Origin: JAFAGX01 sp963759875
GTDB lineage: Bacteria; Acidobacteriota; Terriglobia; Terriglobales; Acidobacteriaceae
Assembly (NCBI GenBank): GCA_963759875.1
Contig: CAVXBB010000015.1
Location: 558,001-622,000, forward strand
Direction of reading: 5' to 3'
DNA: 64,000 nt
Position 1 is the stretch's first letter. Each line of letters starts with the position of its first letter. Both the position numbers and the translations under genes were made by a program. The notes below the pieces were generated by a model. That model ran no database searches. It saw nothing but the letters and a program-made list of their open reading frames with translations, and was not told the origin of the DNA. Below are positions 8,788-18,591 of this stretch, piece by piece.

Positions 8788-9765
8788 TCAATGGGGCGAA
8801 ATTGCCGCAGCGCGTCGCCCGTTGCAGTCGGAGATCCCGTCCTCAATCTCGGTGCCTTCCTCATAGTCGTTCCAGGTTGCAAGCATGATAAACGGCATCG
8901 GATGCATGGCATCATATTGGCGGAAGAGCTGGAGCGTGTCTTCAAAGGTCCTTCCACAGCGCCGGTCCATGTGGCGATTCAGACTCCAGGAAGCTTTTAC
9001 GTCGTTGAAGCCCGGCCACACGCCGCCGACCGTGATCTTGCCGGGTTTGTCCTCCATTTTTTGGTAGAAGCCTTCCAGATATTGTTTGCCCCAGTCACTG
9101 CCATCGGAACTCCAACCTTTGCTGGGATGAACCCAGGCATATTCGCCGTCAAAATCCTTCGCATACCGCGAAGGCGGGTCATCGTCATAGATGAGCAGGG
9201 GCGGTGTATCCCAGGCGTTTACCGCTTCTCGGACCCGGTCCCAATCGGTGTTGCCCTTTTTTGGAAAAACAAAAATGACGGGTCGGCCCTCGTATAGCAC
9301 GTAAGCGTCTCGCCCCGGAGCCTGTGGGCCGATGTAGTTTTTGTACGCCTCATCCATGGCGTCCAGAGCGTCTTCGGTCGCGCTGCCATTATCTTCCTGA
9401 GTTTCGTCGTACATCAAGCACACGTGGAAGCGACTTTGACTGGCAACCTGTTGCAAAACCGCGTAGCTGTGATCAAGAAACGGCTGGCGATGGCCATACC
9501 AATCGACGGCAAAGGCGTAAATGCCCAAATCTTTGGCATGCTCGATCTGCTTCCGCAGGACGTTGGGATCATCACTGCTGTAGCCCACCTTCATGTGGCC
9601 CGGATCTCCGAACCACGGCTGGTAATCAGCCAGCACCTTGGTTTGGTTATCGACCGTATGCACCGTCTGATTCAGCGATTGTTGAACATTATTGCGAGAG
9701 CAGCCGCTGGCCAGCACAAAAATTGCCAATGCGAGCAGGACCAGCTTGGTGGAATGAACTTTCAT
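8788..9765 (-). CDS. GH99-like glycoside hydrolase lipoprotein
   Basis: 325 aa from the ATG at 9765, which starts a lipoprotein signal peptide with lipobox LASGC; the 29-residue extension upstream is rejected. The mature part has the beta/alpha-barrel features of the GH99/GH71-like group: DYQPWFGDPGH, YAFAVDWYGHRQPFLD, PVIFVFPKKGNTDWDRV and late ATWNDYEEGTEIE, where the acidic pair is expected to act. GH99 enzymes are endo-alpha-mannosidases; relatives cluster with polysaccharide export genes. Likely anchored in the periplasm or outer membrane. It could trim or release the polymer handled by the neighbouring exporter; that is inference. Confidence 0.7.
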   Translation of the reverse strand: MKVHSTKLVLLALAIFVLASGCSRNNVQQSLNQTVHTVDNQTKVLADYQPWFGDPGHMKVGYSSDDPNVLRKQIEHAKDLGIYAFAVDWYGHRQPFLDHSYAVLQQVASQSRFHVCLMYDETQEDNGSATEDALDAMDEAYKNYIGPQAPGRDAYVLYEGRPVIFVFPKKGNTDWDRVREAVNAWDTPPLLIYDDDPPSRYAKDFDGEYAWVHPSKGWSSDGSDWGKQYLEGFYQKMEDKPGKITVGGVWPGFNDVKASWSLNRHMDRRCGRTFEDTLQLFRQYDAMHPMPFIMLATWNDYEEGTEIEDGISDCNGRRAAAISPH

Positions 9766-9848
9766 ATCCAAGTTCGACGAAGTGGAAGCTAGTTGAGAGA
9801 AGATTCGATGTGCAGGTGATTGGGATGCCTGAGCACCCGAACGAGAAA

Positions 9849-10382
9849 TCATCGCGGCGCGGGTACGCTTTCCAGATCCCGGACCAGCCAGCGGTCGGCA
9901 CCGGGGGTCATCAAAACCAAATAGGTTTGCTTAATCTGCTCACTTTGGATAAGTTTGCCGCCGTCGAGGATTTGCATTTCCAGATTCGCCTCATCGCGAA
10001 GTTGCATGGCATCTCCTGCAGGCGCATAAAACAATGCTTGCAACTTGTGCCCATGATCGATGTAGCGCACCCGGATTCCGGTACGCTTCTGGTCGGCAAT
10101 CAGCTTGGTCAGTTTCTCTTTCGCGTATCCGGTGAAGTAGCCGTTCAGCAGATCGGTGCGATTCTGGTCAAGCGCCTGCGTCATCGTTTGCCAAGCGTAG
10201 GCGTAATCTCGAGGAACAACTTCACTGGTACGGTCTTCAATTGCGCGTGGAGCGAGATTTTCCGCGTTAAGTTGAACGCTGGGTAGACCGCTTTCTGCAG
10301 AGACAACGGGCAGCAGACCTGAACTTGCACTGGTCATTACGATTCCTAAAAATACAACGGTTCCGACTAGGGCTTTGCTCAT
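9849..10382 (-). CDS. Small exported protein, unknown function
   Basis: 177 aa with an N-terminal hydrophobic segment ending near SVSA-type Ala residues (signal peptide or anchor). The mature part has an alternating helix/strand pattern resembling a cone-shaped NTF2/Tim44-like fold (ALDQNRTDLLNGYFTGYAKEKL then RVRYIDHGHKLQ), but no family is certain. Its start overlaps the previous gene's stop by 4 nt (ATGA), so it belongs to the same leftward operon and is translationally coupled. I do not know its role. Confidence 0.6.
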   Translation of the reverse strand: MSKALVGTVVFLGIVMTSASSGLLPVVSAESGLPSVQLNAENLAPRAIEDRTSEVVPRDYAYAWQTMTQALDQNRTDLLNGYFTGYAKEKLTKLIADQKRTGIRVRYIDHGHKLQALFYAPAGDAMQLRDEANLEMQILDGGKLIQSEQIKQTYLVLMTPGADRWLVRDLESVPAPR

Positions 10383-11239
10383 CTCCGACCCGCCACACTG
10401 AGTTCGTTACCTGTAACTACGCCCGACGCAACCGTGATGTGGGCTTCGCCGGAAAGCGGCATTTCGACCTTTGCGATACCCTTTTTAATCGGGACATCCA
10501 CGGTCGTTTTGCCTGCTGAGTCGGTTTCGGTAAAGCTCACAATGGTTCCGTCGGGAACGTTGTTGCCGCTGCAATCTCGCACAGGATCGGTTTCCACGAA
10601 GAATTTGCCGGAAATCCATTCGTCCTTGATCCGCAAGTTGCACGCCTCAGAAGCAATCTGCTGAACCACGCGCACGGCATCATCATTGCCCACTGACGCC
10701 GCAATCTTGACCGGACCTTCCTTGCGGCCCGACGTCATGCGAATCCAGGCGATGCCATTATCGCTTTTACTGCGTTCGGAAATAGAAGGTCCACTGCGTG
10801 GAGTGACCGTGAACGTCACTGTTTCCGGCGACAGAACAAAATTTTGGAAATGGTCGAACACGAAAGCGACCGCGCTCATGGCGTTGCTGTCAGCAACCGG
10901 AACACGGGAAGGATGCACCAGAAATGCCAGGCGCGCGGGACTCGCCGCCTGTACGTAAAAAGTCGCTGCCGTACATTCGCCTGCACAAAAAATAGCGGTG
11001 TACCGGCCGGCGCTCTCGATGTCGTCCGGCTGAACGGCGATTCCGCCGTCGCCATTGACCTTCCGTTTTGTAATCCCCGTTGGCCCGATTAAGTAGAAAT
11101 TGCCGCTGCCCGAGCCACTGCTCTCGATTGTGAATGCCGTTCCGGCGATCACTTGCGCCGGTGCCCGCAACTCCGCGGCAAATGCCGTTGAAGCCAATGC
11201 GAGCAAAACCAGAAACGCAGGATTAAACAATTTACGCAT
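10379..11239 (-). CDS. Exported protein with Ig-like/invasin-type repeats
   Basis: 286 aa with a clean signal peptide (LLALASTAFAA). The mature chain is predicted beta-rich and reads as three Ig-like modules: about 20-95 (with a Cys pair, FCAGEC), 95-190 (LAFLVHPSRVPVADSNAMSA, the Big_1/filamin-type opening) and 190-286 (NNVPDGTIVSFTETDSAGKT, again Big_1-like). Probably periplasmic or surface-exposed and structural. Start and stop overlap the neighbours by 1-4 nt. No catalytic motif is seen. Confidence 0.65.
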   Translation of the reverse strand: MRKLFNPAFLVLLALASTAFAAELRAPAQVIAGTAFTIESSGSGSGNFYLIGPTGITKRKVNGDGGIAVQPDDIESAGRYTAIFCAGECTAATFYVQAASPARLAFLVHPSRVPVADSNAMSAVAFVFDHFQNFVLSPETVTFTVTPRSGPSISERSKSDNGIAWIRMTSGRKEGPVKIAASVGNDDAVRVVQQIASEACNLRIKDEWISGKFFVETDPVRDCSGNNVPDGTIVSFTETDSAGKTTVDVPIKKGIAKVEMPLSGEAHITVASGVVTGNELSVAGRR

Positions 11240-12348
11240 TAAGTGTTGTTCTTGTTATTGAAGTAATTCACCACGACGTGATAGCTCTGGACCTTCGGCG
11301 CGATGTCGTCGGGCACATCAACCGCGAAAGCGACCGGAACCTGCGGTAACAACGCTTGGTCAACGTAACCGTCGGACACCCAGATTACTTTGCCGGTATT
11401 GTCGTAATAGGCCGCGATTACATGCGGAATATTGACGATCTGCCCGCTTTCGTCCACCAGTTCACCGTGCAGGACCTTGCGACCGAGCGGATTGGTGTCA
11501 ATACGCTGATTGTTCACTTCGATTACAGGATCTGCGCTTGCGGGGACCAGCATCGCTTTGGCGTTCATGCGCACACTCTTAATTCTTTCCAGCCGCATAT
11601 CGGGAAAATCGATGCGATACGGCGCGACTTGCTTAGGTAAAAGCGTGTGGGAGATCTTATCGAAGCTGCTTTCCTGCGCGATTTCCTTTCCGCTCGGGGA
11701 AAGCAGCGTGGCGCCGACGTTCACATAAGCAGGCACGGCATCTTCATTCACGATCTCGCCCAGAATCACAACTCCGTCTGGGCGCTGCACCGCGTTCATC
11801 GAGATGATGCGGACCGAGGGTGAATCCACGTTCTCCACGCCCCAATCCTCATGCGCGCCACGGTTGATCACATCCCAGCGCAAGTAATTGACTGGGATCA
11901 CCTGGGGAGGAAGCTGCGGCACCCTGGTTGTAGGCCAAACCACTTTCCACGTATTCCCCTCATGTACGGTCTTGAGGTCTCGGACATCGTCGATGGGGCC
12001 GAGCGCAGTTGAGTAACGAAGCTTCACTCGCATTGTGGCTTGTTCATCCGTAGCATGCAGACCCCATACGTCAAAGCTTTCGAGGTTGGCATAGGTCAAA
12101 AGACTGCCATCGCTGCCGTCGAAATCACGGATGAAGGCGGGTTTGTCCACGTCGGCTGCATTTGCCAGACGAGCGTAGGCGGCATTCCAGTTGTGGGCCT
12201 GCACATTGCTCAGCATCAGCCTTACAGCTTCCTGAGGAGTCTGTGCGGAACGCATCTGCTCGCGCGCGATTCCGCCCGATTGCAGCCAGGCGATGGCGAC
12301 CAGCCCGACAGTTAGAACGGCGATGACCAAAGCAAGAAGCGATTTCAT
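11239..12348 (-). CDS. Membrane-anchored protein with NTF2-like and FxLYD-like parts
   Basis: 369 aa. One N-terminal transmembrane anchor (residues 5-24), then a segment resembling an NTF2-like domain (TPQEAVRLMLSNVQAHNWNAAY) up to about 150. A second half (about 190-365) reads as two FxLYD-type beta domains (GEIVNEDAVPAYVNVGATLL and GELVDESGQIVNIPHVIAAY). These folds occur in envelope proteins without enzymatic activity. It overlaps the membrane protein before it and the Ig-like protein after it by single bases, the tightest part of the operon. Confidence 0.6.
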   Translation of the reverse strand: MKSLLALVIAVLTVGLVAIAWLQSGGIAREQMRSAQTPQEAVRLMLSNVQAHNWNAAYARLANAADVDKPAFIRDFDGSDGSLLTYANLESFDVWGLHATDEQATMRVKLRYSTALGPIDDVRDLKTVHEGNTWKVVWPTTRVPQLPPQVIPVNYLRWDVINRGAHEDWGVENVDSPSVRIISMNAVQRPDGVVILGEIVNEDAVPAYVNVGATLLSPSGKEIAQESSFDKISHTLLPKQVAPYRIDFPDMRLERIKSVRMNAKAMLVPASADPVIEVNNQRIDTNPLGRKVLHGELVDESGQIVNIPHVIAAYYDNTGKVIWVSDGYVDQALLPQVPVAFAVDVPDDIAPKVQSYHVVVNYFNNKNNT

Positions 12349-14093
12349 CAGCGCGCCTCCCGAAAAGCCATTTGCTCTTCTGAGGCAGGGAAGCCAATTA
12401 CCCGTTCCGTTTCCTGCTCCCGTGAGCTATCAGGCAGCAGGATGGCCAATGCGATTGCCAGAATGCTGCAACCAAAAGGCAGCGTACCCCACATCAGGCC
12501 TTCCCACGCCGTTGGCATGGCGTCCGAGGGAATTGGGTGTGCAGGAGGCACATCGTCTTTTGACCAGACGCTGATCGCACCCGAGTCGTAAGTTTCCACT
12601 TGCCGCCATCCCGCAAACGCCAGCAGAGGTTCGTAGTAAGGGTCGTGGACAAAAATGAACTTCAATCCGTAATGGCTGGCGTGGCGGAGCATCGCCCGGA
12701 GTGACTCCATGCCTTGGCTGCCGAAGAATTTGGCGCTTGACAGTTGCGCCGTGCCGTAATGGGTGAACTCCGGCAACAGGCGGGCTGAGTTGTATTCTCC
12801 GTCGACGCTATTGGCAACGGCGTACGTTGACACCTTGGGCAAGGCGTTGCCAAATCCGAGAGTCAGATAACGGTAATCGTAATGGCCGTCGCGGTTCAAA
12901 AAGCTAATGACGGAATCGACGTTCAATTCGGCAGTCGACTTGAATGGGCTCCAGGTAAGCCACCCGAGCGCAACGGCCATCGATGCCGCTGCTGCTATCG
13001 CCACCGCCGCCGCAGCTTTCCTGTGATATCGATCGACTAATCTTTCAACCAATAACCCGACAATCGGCAATGCGAGCACGGCAGCTGAAAGCGTGAATCG
13101 TTCGAAAGTGAGGACCTCAAACGCGCGGCGGAAGATCCACTTCGGGACTGGAGTGGTCCCACCTAAACCAATGATGAAAGTAAACCAGAAGAAAATCATC
13201 AACGGGCGCAGTCGCCGGTTGCCGCTGCCGACCCAGAGGATGAACGGCAATGCGATCAGCAAAGCTCCGTATGGAAGAATGAAGTAGTTCAGAGCGTAAT
13301 CAATATTCAGCAGCAAGTTCGAGCGGCTGGCGTGCGGGATTGGCATCTGCTCGATCGGGTGCTGAATGATGGCCAACCAGTATGGCAGCAGGATGATGCC
13401 AACGAAGATCACCGTGATAAATGCGAAAACAGCGCTGCGCGTGACCACCGAGATTGCAGCGGTGCTTTTCTGATGATCGAGAATTGCGACCCACATGGTG
13501 GGAATCGCGAATAGTCCCGCGATGAAGATCAAGGTTACGTGATGCACCGCAGCCGCAGACAAGGTAAAAACAATTCCTTTAAGCAGCGCGCGCCCTTGGC
13601 CCGACCGCGACCAGTCATAAAAATATGGGACCGCCAAAAGATAGAGCGAGAGGGACAGCGTTGTTGGAAGCTGTCCGGCCGAGTAGACCAGCAGAGTAAG
13701 TGCTCCCAGAAAAATGCTCAGGACAGCGGCGTAACTGCTAGCACGTTCGTCCACCCATATGCGAGCGAAGCGGTAAACGCCGACCGGCAAGAGCAAAACG
13801 CCAATCAGCTGCACGAAGCAAAATGCCAGGGGCAATCCGCAGATATACGAAAGCACTGCGATCCACTGGTGAGCTAACGGAGGATATGTTGTTTGCGAAA
13901 ATCCTGCGAACCACTTCGGATTCCACGGCGAGAACCAGTGATGAGCGTAGTGCGAACCGAAAAAGATATGAAAGTTCGCATCATACGACATCGTTACCGG
14001 CAATTCCATCGTCAGTAGCGGACCGTGCACTAGCAGTGCCAGGAGCACGATTACACTCAAAGGAATTGGGCGTCGCAAATAGCTCAGGTCCAC
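12348..14093 (-). CDS. Polytopic membrane protein, PTPS-related/GT-C-like
   Basis: 581 aa from a GTG at 14093 preceded by a strong GGGGAGG site with 7-nt spacing; the longer 631-aa reading lacks such a site. At least 11-12 hydrophobic helices are visible. The first periplasmic loop (DANFHIFFGSHYAHHWFSPW then PKWFAGFSQTTYPPL) matches the 6-pyruvoyl-tetrahydropterin synthase-related membrane family, whose members resemble GT-C glycosyltransferases or oligosaccharide-modifying proteins. The C-terminal 150 residues after the last helices are soluble except for one final helix. First gene of the leftward operon, divergent from the TPR/barrel exporter. Confidence 0.7.
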   Translation of the reverse strand: MDLSYLRRPIPLSVIVLLALLVHGPLLTMELPVTMSYDANFHIFFGSHYAHHWFSPWNPKWFAGFSQTTYPPLAHQWIAVLSYICGLPLAFCFVQLIGVLLLPVGVYRFARIWVDERASSYAAVLSIFLGALTLLVYSAGQLPTTLSLSLYLLAVPYFYDWSRSGQGRALLKGIVFTLSAAAVHHVTLIFIAGLFAIPTMWVAILDHQKSTAAISVVTRSAVFAFITVIFVGIILLPYWLAIIQHPIEQMPIPHASRSNLLLNIDYALNYFILPYGALLIALPFILWVGSGNRRLRPLMIFFWFTFIIGLGGTTPVPKWIFRRAFEVLTFERFTLSAAVLALPIVGLLVERLVDRYHRKAAAAVAIAAAASMAVALGWLTWSPFKSTAELNVDSVISFLNRDGHYDYRYLTLGFGNALPKVSTYAVANSVDGEYNSARLLPEFTHYGTAQLSSAKFFGSQGMESLRAMLRHASHYGLKFIFVHDPYYEPLLAFAGWRQVETYDSGAISVWSKDDVPPAHPIPSDAMPTAWEGLMWGTLPFGCSILAIALAILLPDSSREQETERVIGFPASEEQMAFREAR

Positions 14094-14327
14094 AGGAAAT
14101 CCTCCCCAGTATTTGTGAGCACCTGTTTGGATTCCACATCGAAGTGTAGGGTTTTCTAAGGTGTGCTCTGGTGCGGCCTTGGAAACACTGCGCAGGATTT
14201 GTGGCACGAAGAACCAGCCACTGCTCTGCATCCAACCGGCCAAAACCTAAGCGCATCAGAGGCTCGGAAGCGTTCGGACTCCTACTTCGGGCCAACACCA
14301 AGGAAGTCCCAGACGCCACACCGCACT
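14094..14327. promoter_or_regulatory. Divergent intergenic region of the polysaccharide block
   Basis: 234 bp between the GTG start of the membrane protein and the chosen ATG of the TPR/barrel protein. Both transcripts must start here or nearby. I see no perfect operator palindrome. The rightward reading frame stays open through most of it, but without a signal peptide-compatible start. Confidence 0.5.
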
Positions 14328-17300
14328 ATGGTCCGGAAAGTGTTACGTCCCCTATCGCTCGTGTTGCTGCTGGTAAGCGGTGTTTCTTTAGCCCAGACTT
14401 TCGAGATCAACCAAAACAATAATTCACCTTCTCAACCATCACACAAGCAAAAAAGATCTGGCGCAGCGCAGGAAGCGCCGGCACCCCAGCAGGGAATTGG
14501 TTGGGGAGCTGGCATCGAAGTTGCCCGCGAGGCACGCACCGCCCAGCTTGCTTTGGAAAAAGGCGATTACCGCAGCGCGGAAGAGGCAGCGGCTCGTGCC
14601 GCGAACTCTGCACCGGGAAATACCCAGCTGTGGTTTCTGTTGGGATATTCTGCCCGACTCGCCGGTGATTACAACGCGGCGGTAAACGCCTACAAGCGCG
14701 GCTTGCAAAATGAACCTTCGTCTATACCCGGTATGTCGGGATTGGCCCAGACCTACGCAAGAATGGGCCAACCGGACGATGCTCAGAAAATTTTGAAGCA
14801 GATTCTGGCGGCAAATCCCAAGAGCGTGAGTGATCTGGAGCTCGCCGGCGAATTGGCGCTGAGTTCGGATCCAAATGCGGCTCTTGGTCTGTTGCGGCGA
14901 GCGGATGCGATCCAAGCTTCGGCGCGCACTGAAGTGATGATCGCCCGCGCATACCGTGAGCTGAATCAGCCGGATGCTGCCAGGGACTCGCTCCAGCGAG
15001 CGCTGCAACGCGCACCGAATGATCCTGGCGTGATTCGCGCGGCCGCGGCTTTTTGTCGCGACCAGAAGCAGTACGATCTTGCGATTTCCACGTTACAGAA
15101 GGCTGCCCCCTCGAAAGATCCGGAAGTGCTGCCCGACTTGGCCTACACCTACGACCTGGCAGGAAAGAAGAAAGAGGCCGCGCAAGCCTATAGCCAGGCC
15201 GCCGACAACATGCCGAAGAACCTGGGCGTTCAACTCAGCGCGGCACAGTCACAGGTAACCATTGGGCAATTTCCTCAAGCTGAGACCTTCCTGCGGCGCG
15301 CCAGAGACATAGATCCCGACAACTATCGCCTGCACGCGATTCGCGGCGCAATTGCCAGCGCGAACAATCACGACGACCAAGCCATTCGCGAATACCGTTT
15401 TGCGCTGGATCACATGCCTCCCGCGGTGCAGGAAGGGCCGCTGTACCCGATCTCAACCCGCTTGAGTTTGTATGAGGTTTATCAAAGGACGGGCCAGATC
15501 GCAGCTGCGGATCAGGAACTCGCAACGGCGCGCACGGCGATTGCAAATGTCCCCACGGATCAATCAACGCGTCCCGAGTATCTGCGTGTGCGGGCGCTGA
15601 TTGAAGCTGATGGCGGCAATCTTGGCGGGGCAGAGAACGATTTCCAGGAAGCGTTGCGCATCGATCCCAAAAACGTTGTCACGATGCTGAACTACGCGAA
15701 CCTGCTCTGGAAAACGAACCGCACCCAGGACGCGTCGCAACTTTATCAGCGCGCGCTTGCCGTGGACCCAACCAACAATGCGGCGCTTACGGCAATGGGT
15801 TATCTCTCCCGCGAACTCGGGCAAACCGCCGCAGCGGAACAAAATTTCACTAAGCTCGCAAAGCTTTATCCGGATGATTACATTCCGTATCTCGCCTTGG
15901 GCGACCTGTACACGGCGAAAGGGCAATATGATTTAGCGCAGCAAAGCTACGAGACGGCGCACAAGATTGCTCCCAAGAACCCGCTGGTTGTGGAAGGTGG
16001 AATTAACTCCGCTCTCGAAGCACATCGGATGCCGGTTGCAAAGAAGTGGGTCGACATTGCGCTGGCTGATCCCTCAATCGCTCAGAATCCGCCGGTCATG
16101 CGCGAGCGCGAACGTTATTTAACCTGGATCGGGAAGTACGAAGAGTCCGCCCAACTTGGCTATCAGGTGCTGCCCAAACTTCCGCGCGACCCCGAGGCGC
16201 CCGTTTATCTCGCCTATGACCTGCTTTTTCTCGACCGTTATGACGATGCGTACAAGATCGCCAAGCAGTACCGGCACATCCTGCCGAAATCGCGCGATTT
16301 GCCGATGATTGAAGGCTACTATCACGCCCATCATGGCGAGCTTCAAGATGCAGTTAAGGATTTCAGCGACTCTTTGGCAATTGACCCTGCCAACTCAACC
16401 GCCTACATGAATCGCGGGTACGTCTATAACGACCTGCGGGAGGGATCGAAAGCAGAAAAGGATTTTGCCAAGGCTCTTGAACTGCGCCCCAACTATGGCG
16501 AGGCGCATCTCGGGTTGGCATTCTCGGATCTGCAATTACGCCGCGCCAAGCCTGCGTTAAGGGAAGCGGAACTGGCCACGCGCCTGATGGGCGAGTCCGC
16601 TTCTACTCATCTGGCAATGGCGGAAGCGTACCGCCAGGAAATGATGATGAGGAAGGCCGAGCTGGAATATCGGGCGGCGATCAAATTTGCACCCAACGAC
16701 GTTGCAGCTCACCTTGCATTAGCAGACGCGCTGTATCGCATGCACCGCTACGCCGATTCAATCACCGCATTGAAAGATACACTCGCGATCGCCCCGGGCA
16801 ATGGACTGGTCTATGCCAATATGGCGCGCTCCTATGCCGAACTACACGACCGTAAGGACGCTTTGCAGGCCATCAGCTTGGCTGAGAAGAACGGCGACGA
16901 CAGTAGAGTCCTGATGGCCGACGGAGAGGCGCTGCTCACCCTCGGTGATCGGGACGCAGCCATGCAACGCTACGGCCGTGCCCTGAATGCGCCTCACTCC
17001 GAACGCGTGGAAGTGCGCTTGGCATTGGCCAGATTGTTTGCTGATTCCGGTCGTGCCAACGATGCCGCCCAGCAGGTCGCCTTCGGGTTGGCGGAAGCGC
17101 GCATCGGCGAAGCGCGGGCAGTTACTCCAGAAAATCTAATTGAAGCGGCGGGCGTTCTGAGGTCGATCGACCAGTTCGACATTGCAAAGAAGTATTACCA
17201 GCGCGCTGAAGCTGATGGTGCCGATCCGGAATCGGTGGATGTGGGTCTAGCCAACGTGTACCTGGCGCAGGGCCAGACGCACAACGCGCAAGCTCTGTTG

Positions 17301-18545
17301 CAGAGTGTCGGGAACAATCCTGACCATGTCGAGAACTATGACTACCTGATTGCAATGTCGAACGTTTACAGCCAGGAACACAACACGGTTCAGGCGCTTT
17401 CCGACATCGCGCAAGCCAACCAGATCATGCAAAGCAATGGCTCGGCGGAGCAGACAGAAATGTATCTGGCGGATACCGAAGGACGTCAGATCAATGACAA
17501 GCTCAGCTACGTGCCGCAGGCGTCATTCTCACCTATTTTTGAAGACATCAATATTTATCAGATGGACGCGAGGATTCGAGGAATCAAGAATCCCGCATTC
17601 TTGCCGCCGCCACGCTACTCCTATGAGAGCCTCATCGATTCTCGTTATCGCATTCGAATTCCCGGCCTGCCCGTAATCACCGGTTTGGTGGAAGAGCGAA
17701 ATCAGCGCGGAACTCTTTCTTTTCCCAATCAGCTGCTGATCCAGTACCGCGACACATTCGACACAATCTTCAACGGCGGTATCAATCCCGTACTTAATTT
17801 CGGCGACAATCGCATTGCGTTCAATCCCGGTCTCCAGTTCACGGTCAGGCGTGATACAGCGGCACCCCAGGCCATGAGCCAGAATCTTTTCCGCCAGTAC
17901 CTCTACGTCAATACAACCCCGTTTTTCAACTGGATCGCGGTAAATGGGGATGCCATTCTGGAAAGGGGTCCATTTGTTGACGCGAACTTGCACTCCAGGG
18001 ACGCCTCGGCACTTTTGGAATTCACCGTAGGACCTCCCTGGGCAAGCACCTCACTGGTGACCGGCTACATGGTGCGCGATGCGCTGTTCCGCCCTCAGAA
18101 TCTTAACCAGCCTTATACGGATGCGGAATACTTCACCACTAGTACTTACGCCGGAATACAGCGAAAATTCGGCAGCAGTATCAGGGCTGGTTTCTTTGGA
18201 GAATACTTACGTTCCTGGAGGGTTCAAGGTCCCGATTACGCGATTGCGCAGGCGATTCGGCCAGCATTCCGTCTGGACTACTTGCCAATTGCGTCGCACT
18301 GGGCTTTCCACGCCGACGGCATGTGGTCGCGGGGCGAGGGCTTTCACTCCTATGACAATCTAAATAATTCTTTCACAGTTTCTTACACGAGGGGCCTGCG
18401 ACGGTCCATTAATGACGGTGTCGGCGACGTGCCTGTTAATTATCCCCTTCGCATCTCATTCGGATTTGCGCAGCAGAGCTTTTACGACTTCAGCACCGGC
18501 AATCGTTCGCAGTACCTCCCGATCGTGCGCCTAAGTCTGTTCTGA
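14328..18545 (+). CDS. TPR-rich outer-membrane exopolysaccharide exporter (BcsC/PelB-type)
   Basis: 1405 aa from the ATG at 14328, chosen because it opens a signal peptide (LSLVLLLVSGVSLAQ) that the longer 1460-aa reading would bury. Residues about 60-1050 are some 25 TPR-like repeats with alternating loop segments (PDDAQKILKQILAANP type). The last 350 residues are rich in alternating aromatic strands and end in Phe, as outer-membrane barrels do; the join resembles the BcsC C-terminal domain (SYESLIDSRYRIRIPGLP). In BcsC and PelB this architecture forms the periplasmic scaffold and pore for cellulose or Pel. The flippase gene follows after 46 nt. No cellulose synthase (BcsA) is in the window. 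Confidence 0.8.
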   Translation: MVRKVLRPLSLVLLLVSGVSLAQTFEINQNNNSPSQPSHKQKRSGAAQEAPAPQQGIGWGAGIEVAREARTAQLALEKGDYRSAEEAAARAANSAPGNTQLWFLLGYSARLAGDYNAAVNAYKRGLQNEPSSIPGMSGLAQTYARMGQPDDAQKILKQILAANPKSVSDLELAGELALSSDPNAALGLLRRADAIQASARTEVMIARAYRELNQPDAARDSLQRALQRAPNDPGVIRAAAAFCRDQKQYDLAISTLQKAAPSKDPEVLPDLAYTYDLAGKKKEAAQAYSQAADNMPKNLGVQLSAAQSQVTIGQFPQAETFLRRARDIDPDNYRLHAIRGAIASANNHDDQAIREYRFALDHMPPAVQEGPLYPISTRLSLYEVYQRTGQIAAADQELATARTAIANVPTDQSTRPEYLRVRALIEADGGNLGGAENDFQEALRIDPKNVVTMLNYANLLWKTNRTQDASQLYQRALAVDPTNNAALTAMGYLSRELGQTAAAEQNFTKLAKLYPDDYIPYLALGDLYTAKGQYDLAQQSYETAHKIAPKNPLVVEGGINSALEAHRMPVAKKWVDIALADPSIAQNPPVMRERERYLTWIGKYEESAQLGYQVLPKLPRDPEAPVYLAYDLLFLDRYDDAYKIAKQYRHILPKSRDLPMIEGYYHAHHGELQDAVKDFSDSLAIDPANSTAYMNRGYVYNDLREGSKAEKDFAKALELRPNYGEAHLGLAFSDLQLRRAKPALREAELATRLMGESASTHLAMAEAYRQEMMMRKAELEYRAAIKFAPNDVAAHLALADALYRMHRYADSITALKDTLAIAPGNGLVYANMARSYAELHDRKDALQAISLAEKNGDDSRVLMADGEALLTLGDRDAAMQRYGRALNAPHSERVEVRLALARLFADSGRANDAAQQVAFGLAEARIGEARAVTPENLIEAAGVLRSIDQFDIAKKYYQRAEADGADPESVDVGLANVYLAQGQTHNAQALLQSVGNNPDHVENYDYLIAMSNVYSQEHNTVQALSDIAQANQIMQSNGSAEQTEMYLADTEGRQINDKLSYVPQASFSPIFEDINIYQMDARIRGIKNPAFLPPPRYSYESLIDSRYRIRIPGLPVITGLVEERNQRGTLSFPNQLLIQYRDTFDTIFNGGINPVLNFGDNRIAFNPGLQFTVRRDTAAPQAMSQNLFRQYLYVNTTPFFNWIAVNGDAILERGPFVDANLHSRDASALLEFTVGPPWASTSLVTGYMVRDALFRPQNLNQPYTDAEYFTTSTYAGIQRKFGSSIRAGFFGEYLRSWRVQGPDYAIAQAIRPAFRLDYLPIASHWAFHADGMWSRGEGFHSYDNLNNSFTVSYTRGLRRSINDGVGDVPVNYPLRISFGFAQQSFYDFSTGNRSQYLPIVRLSLF

Positions 18546-18591
18546 GAAGGAGCATTCACTCTCTGGCCAGACCTGCATCTAAGAAATTTCG

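Noticed and set aside
14163..14327. Longer 1460-aa form of the TPR/barrel protein
   Set aside because: It would bury the signal peptide needed for export.
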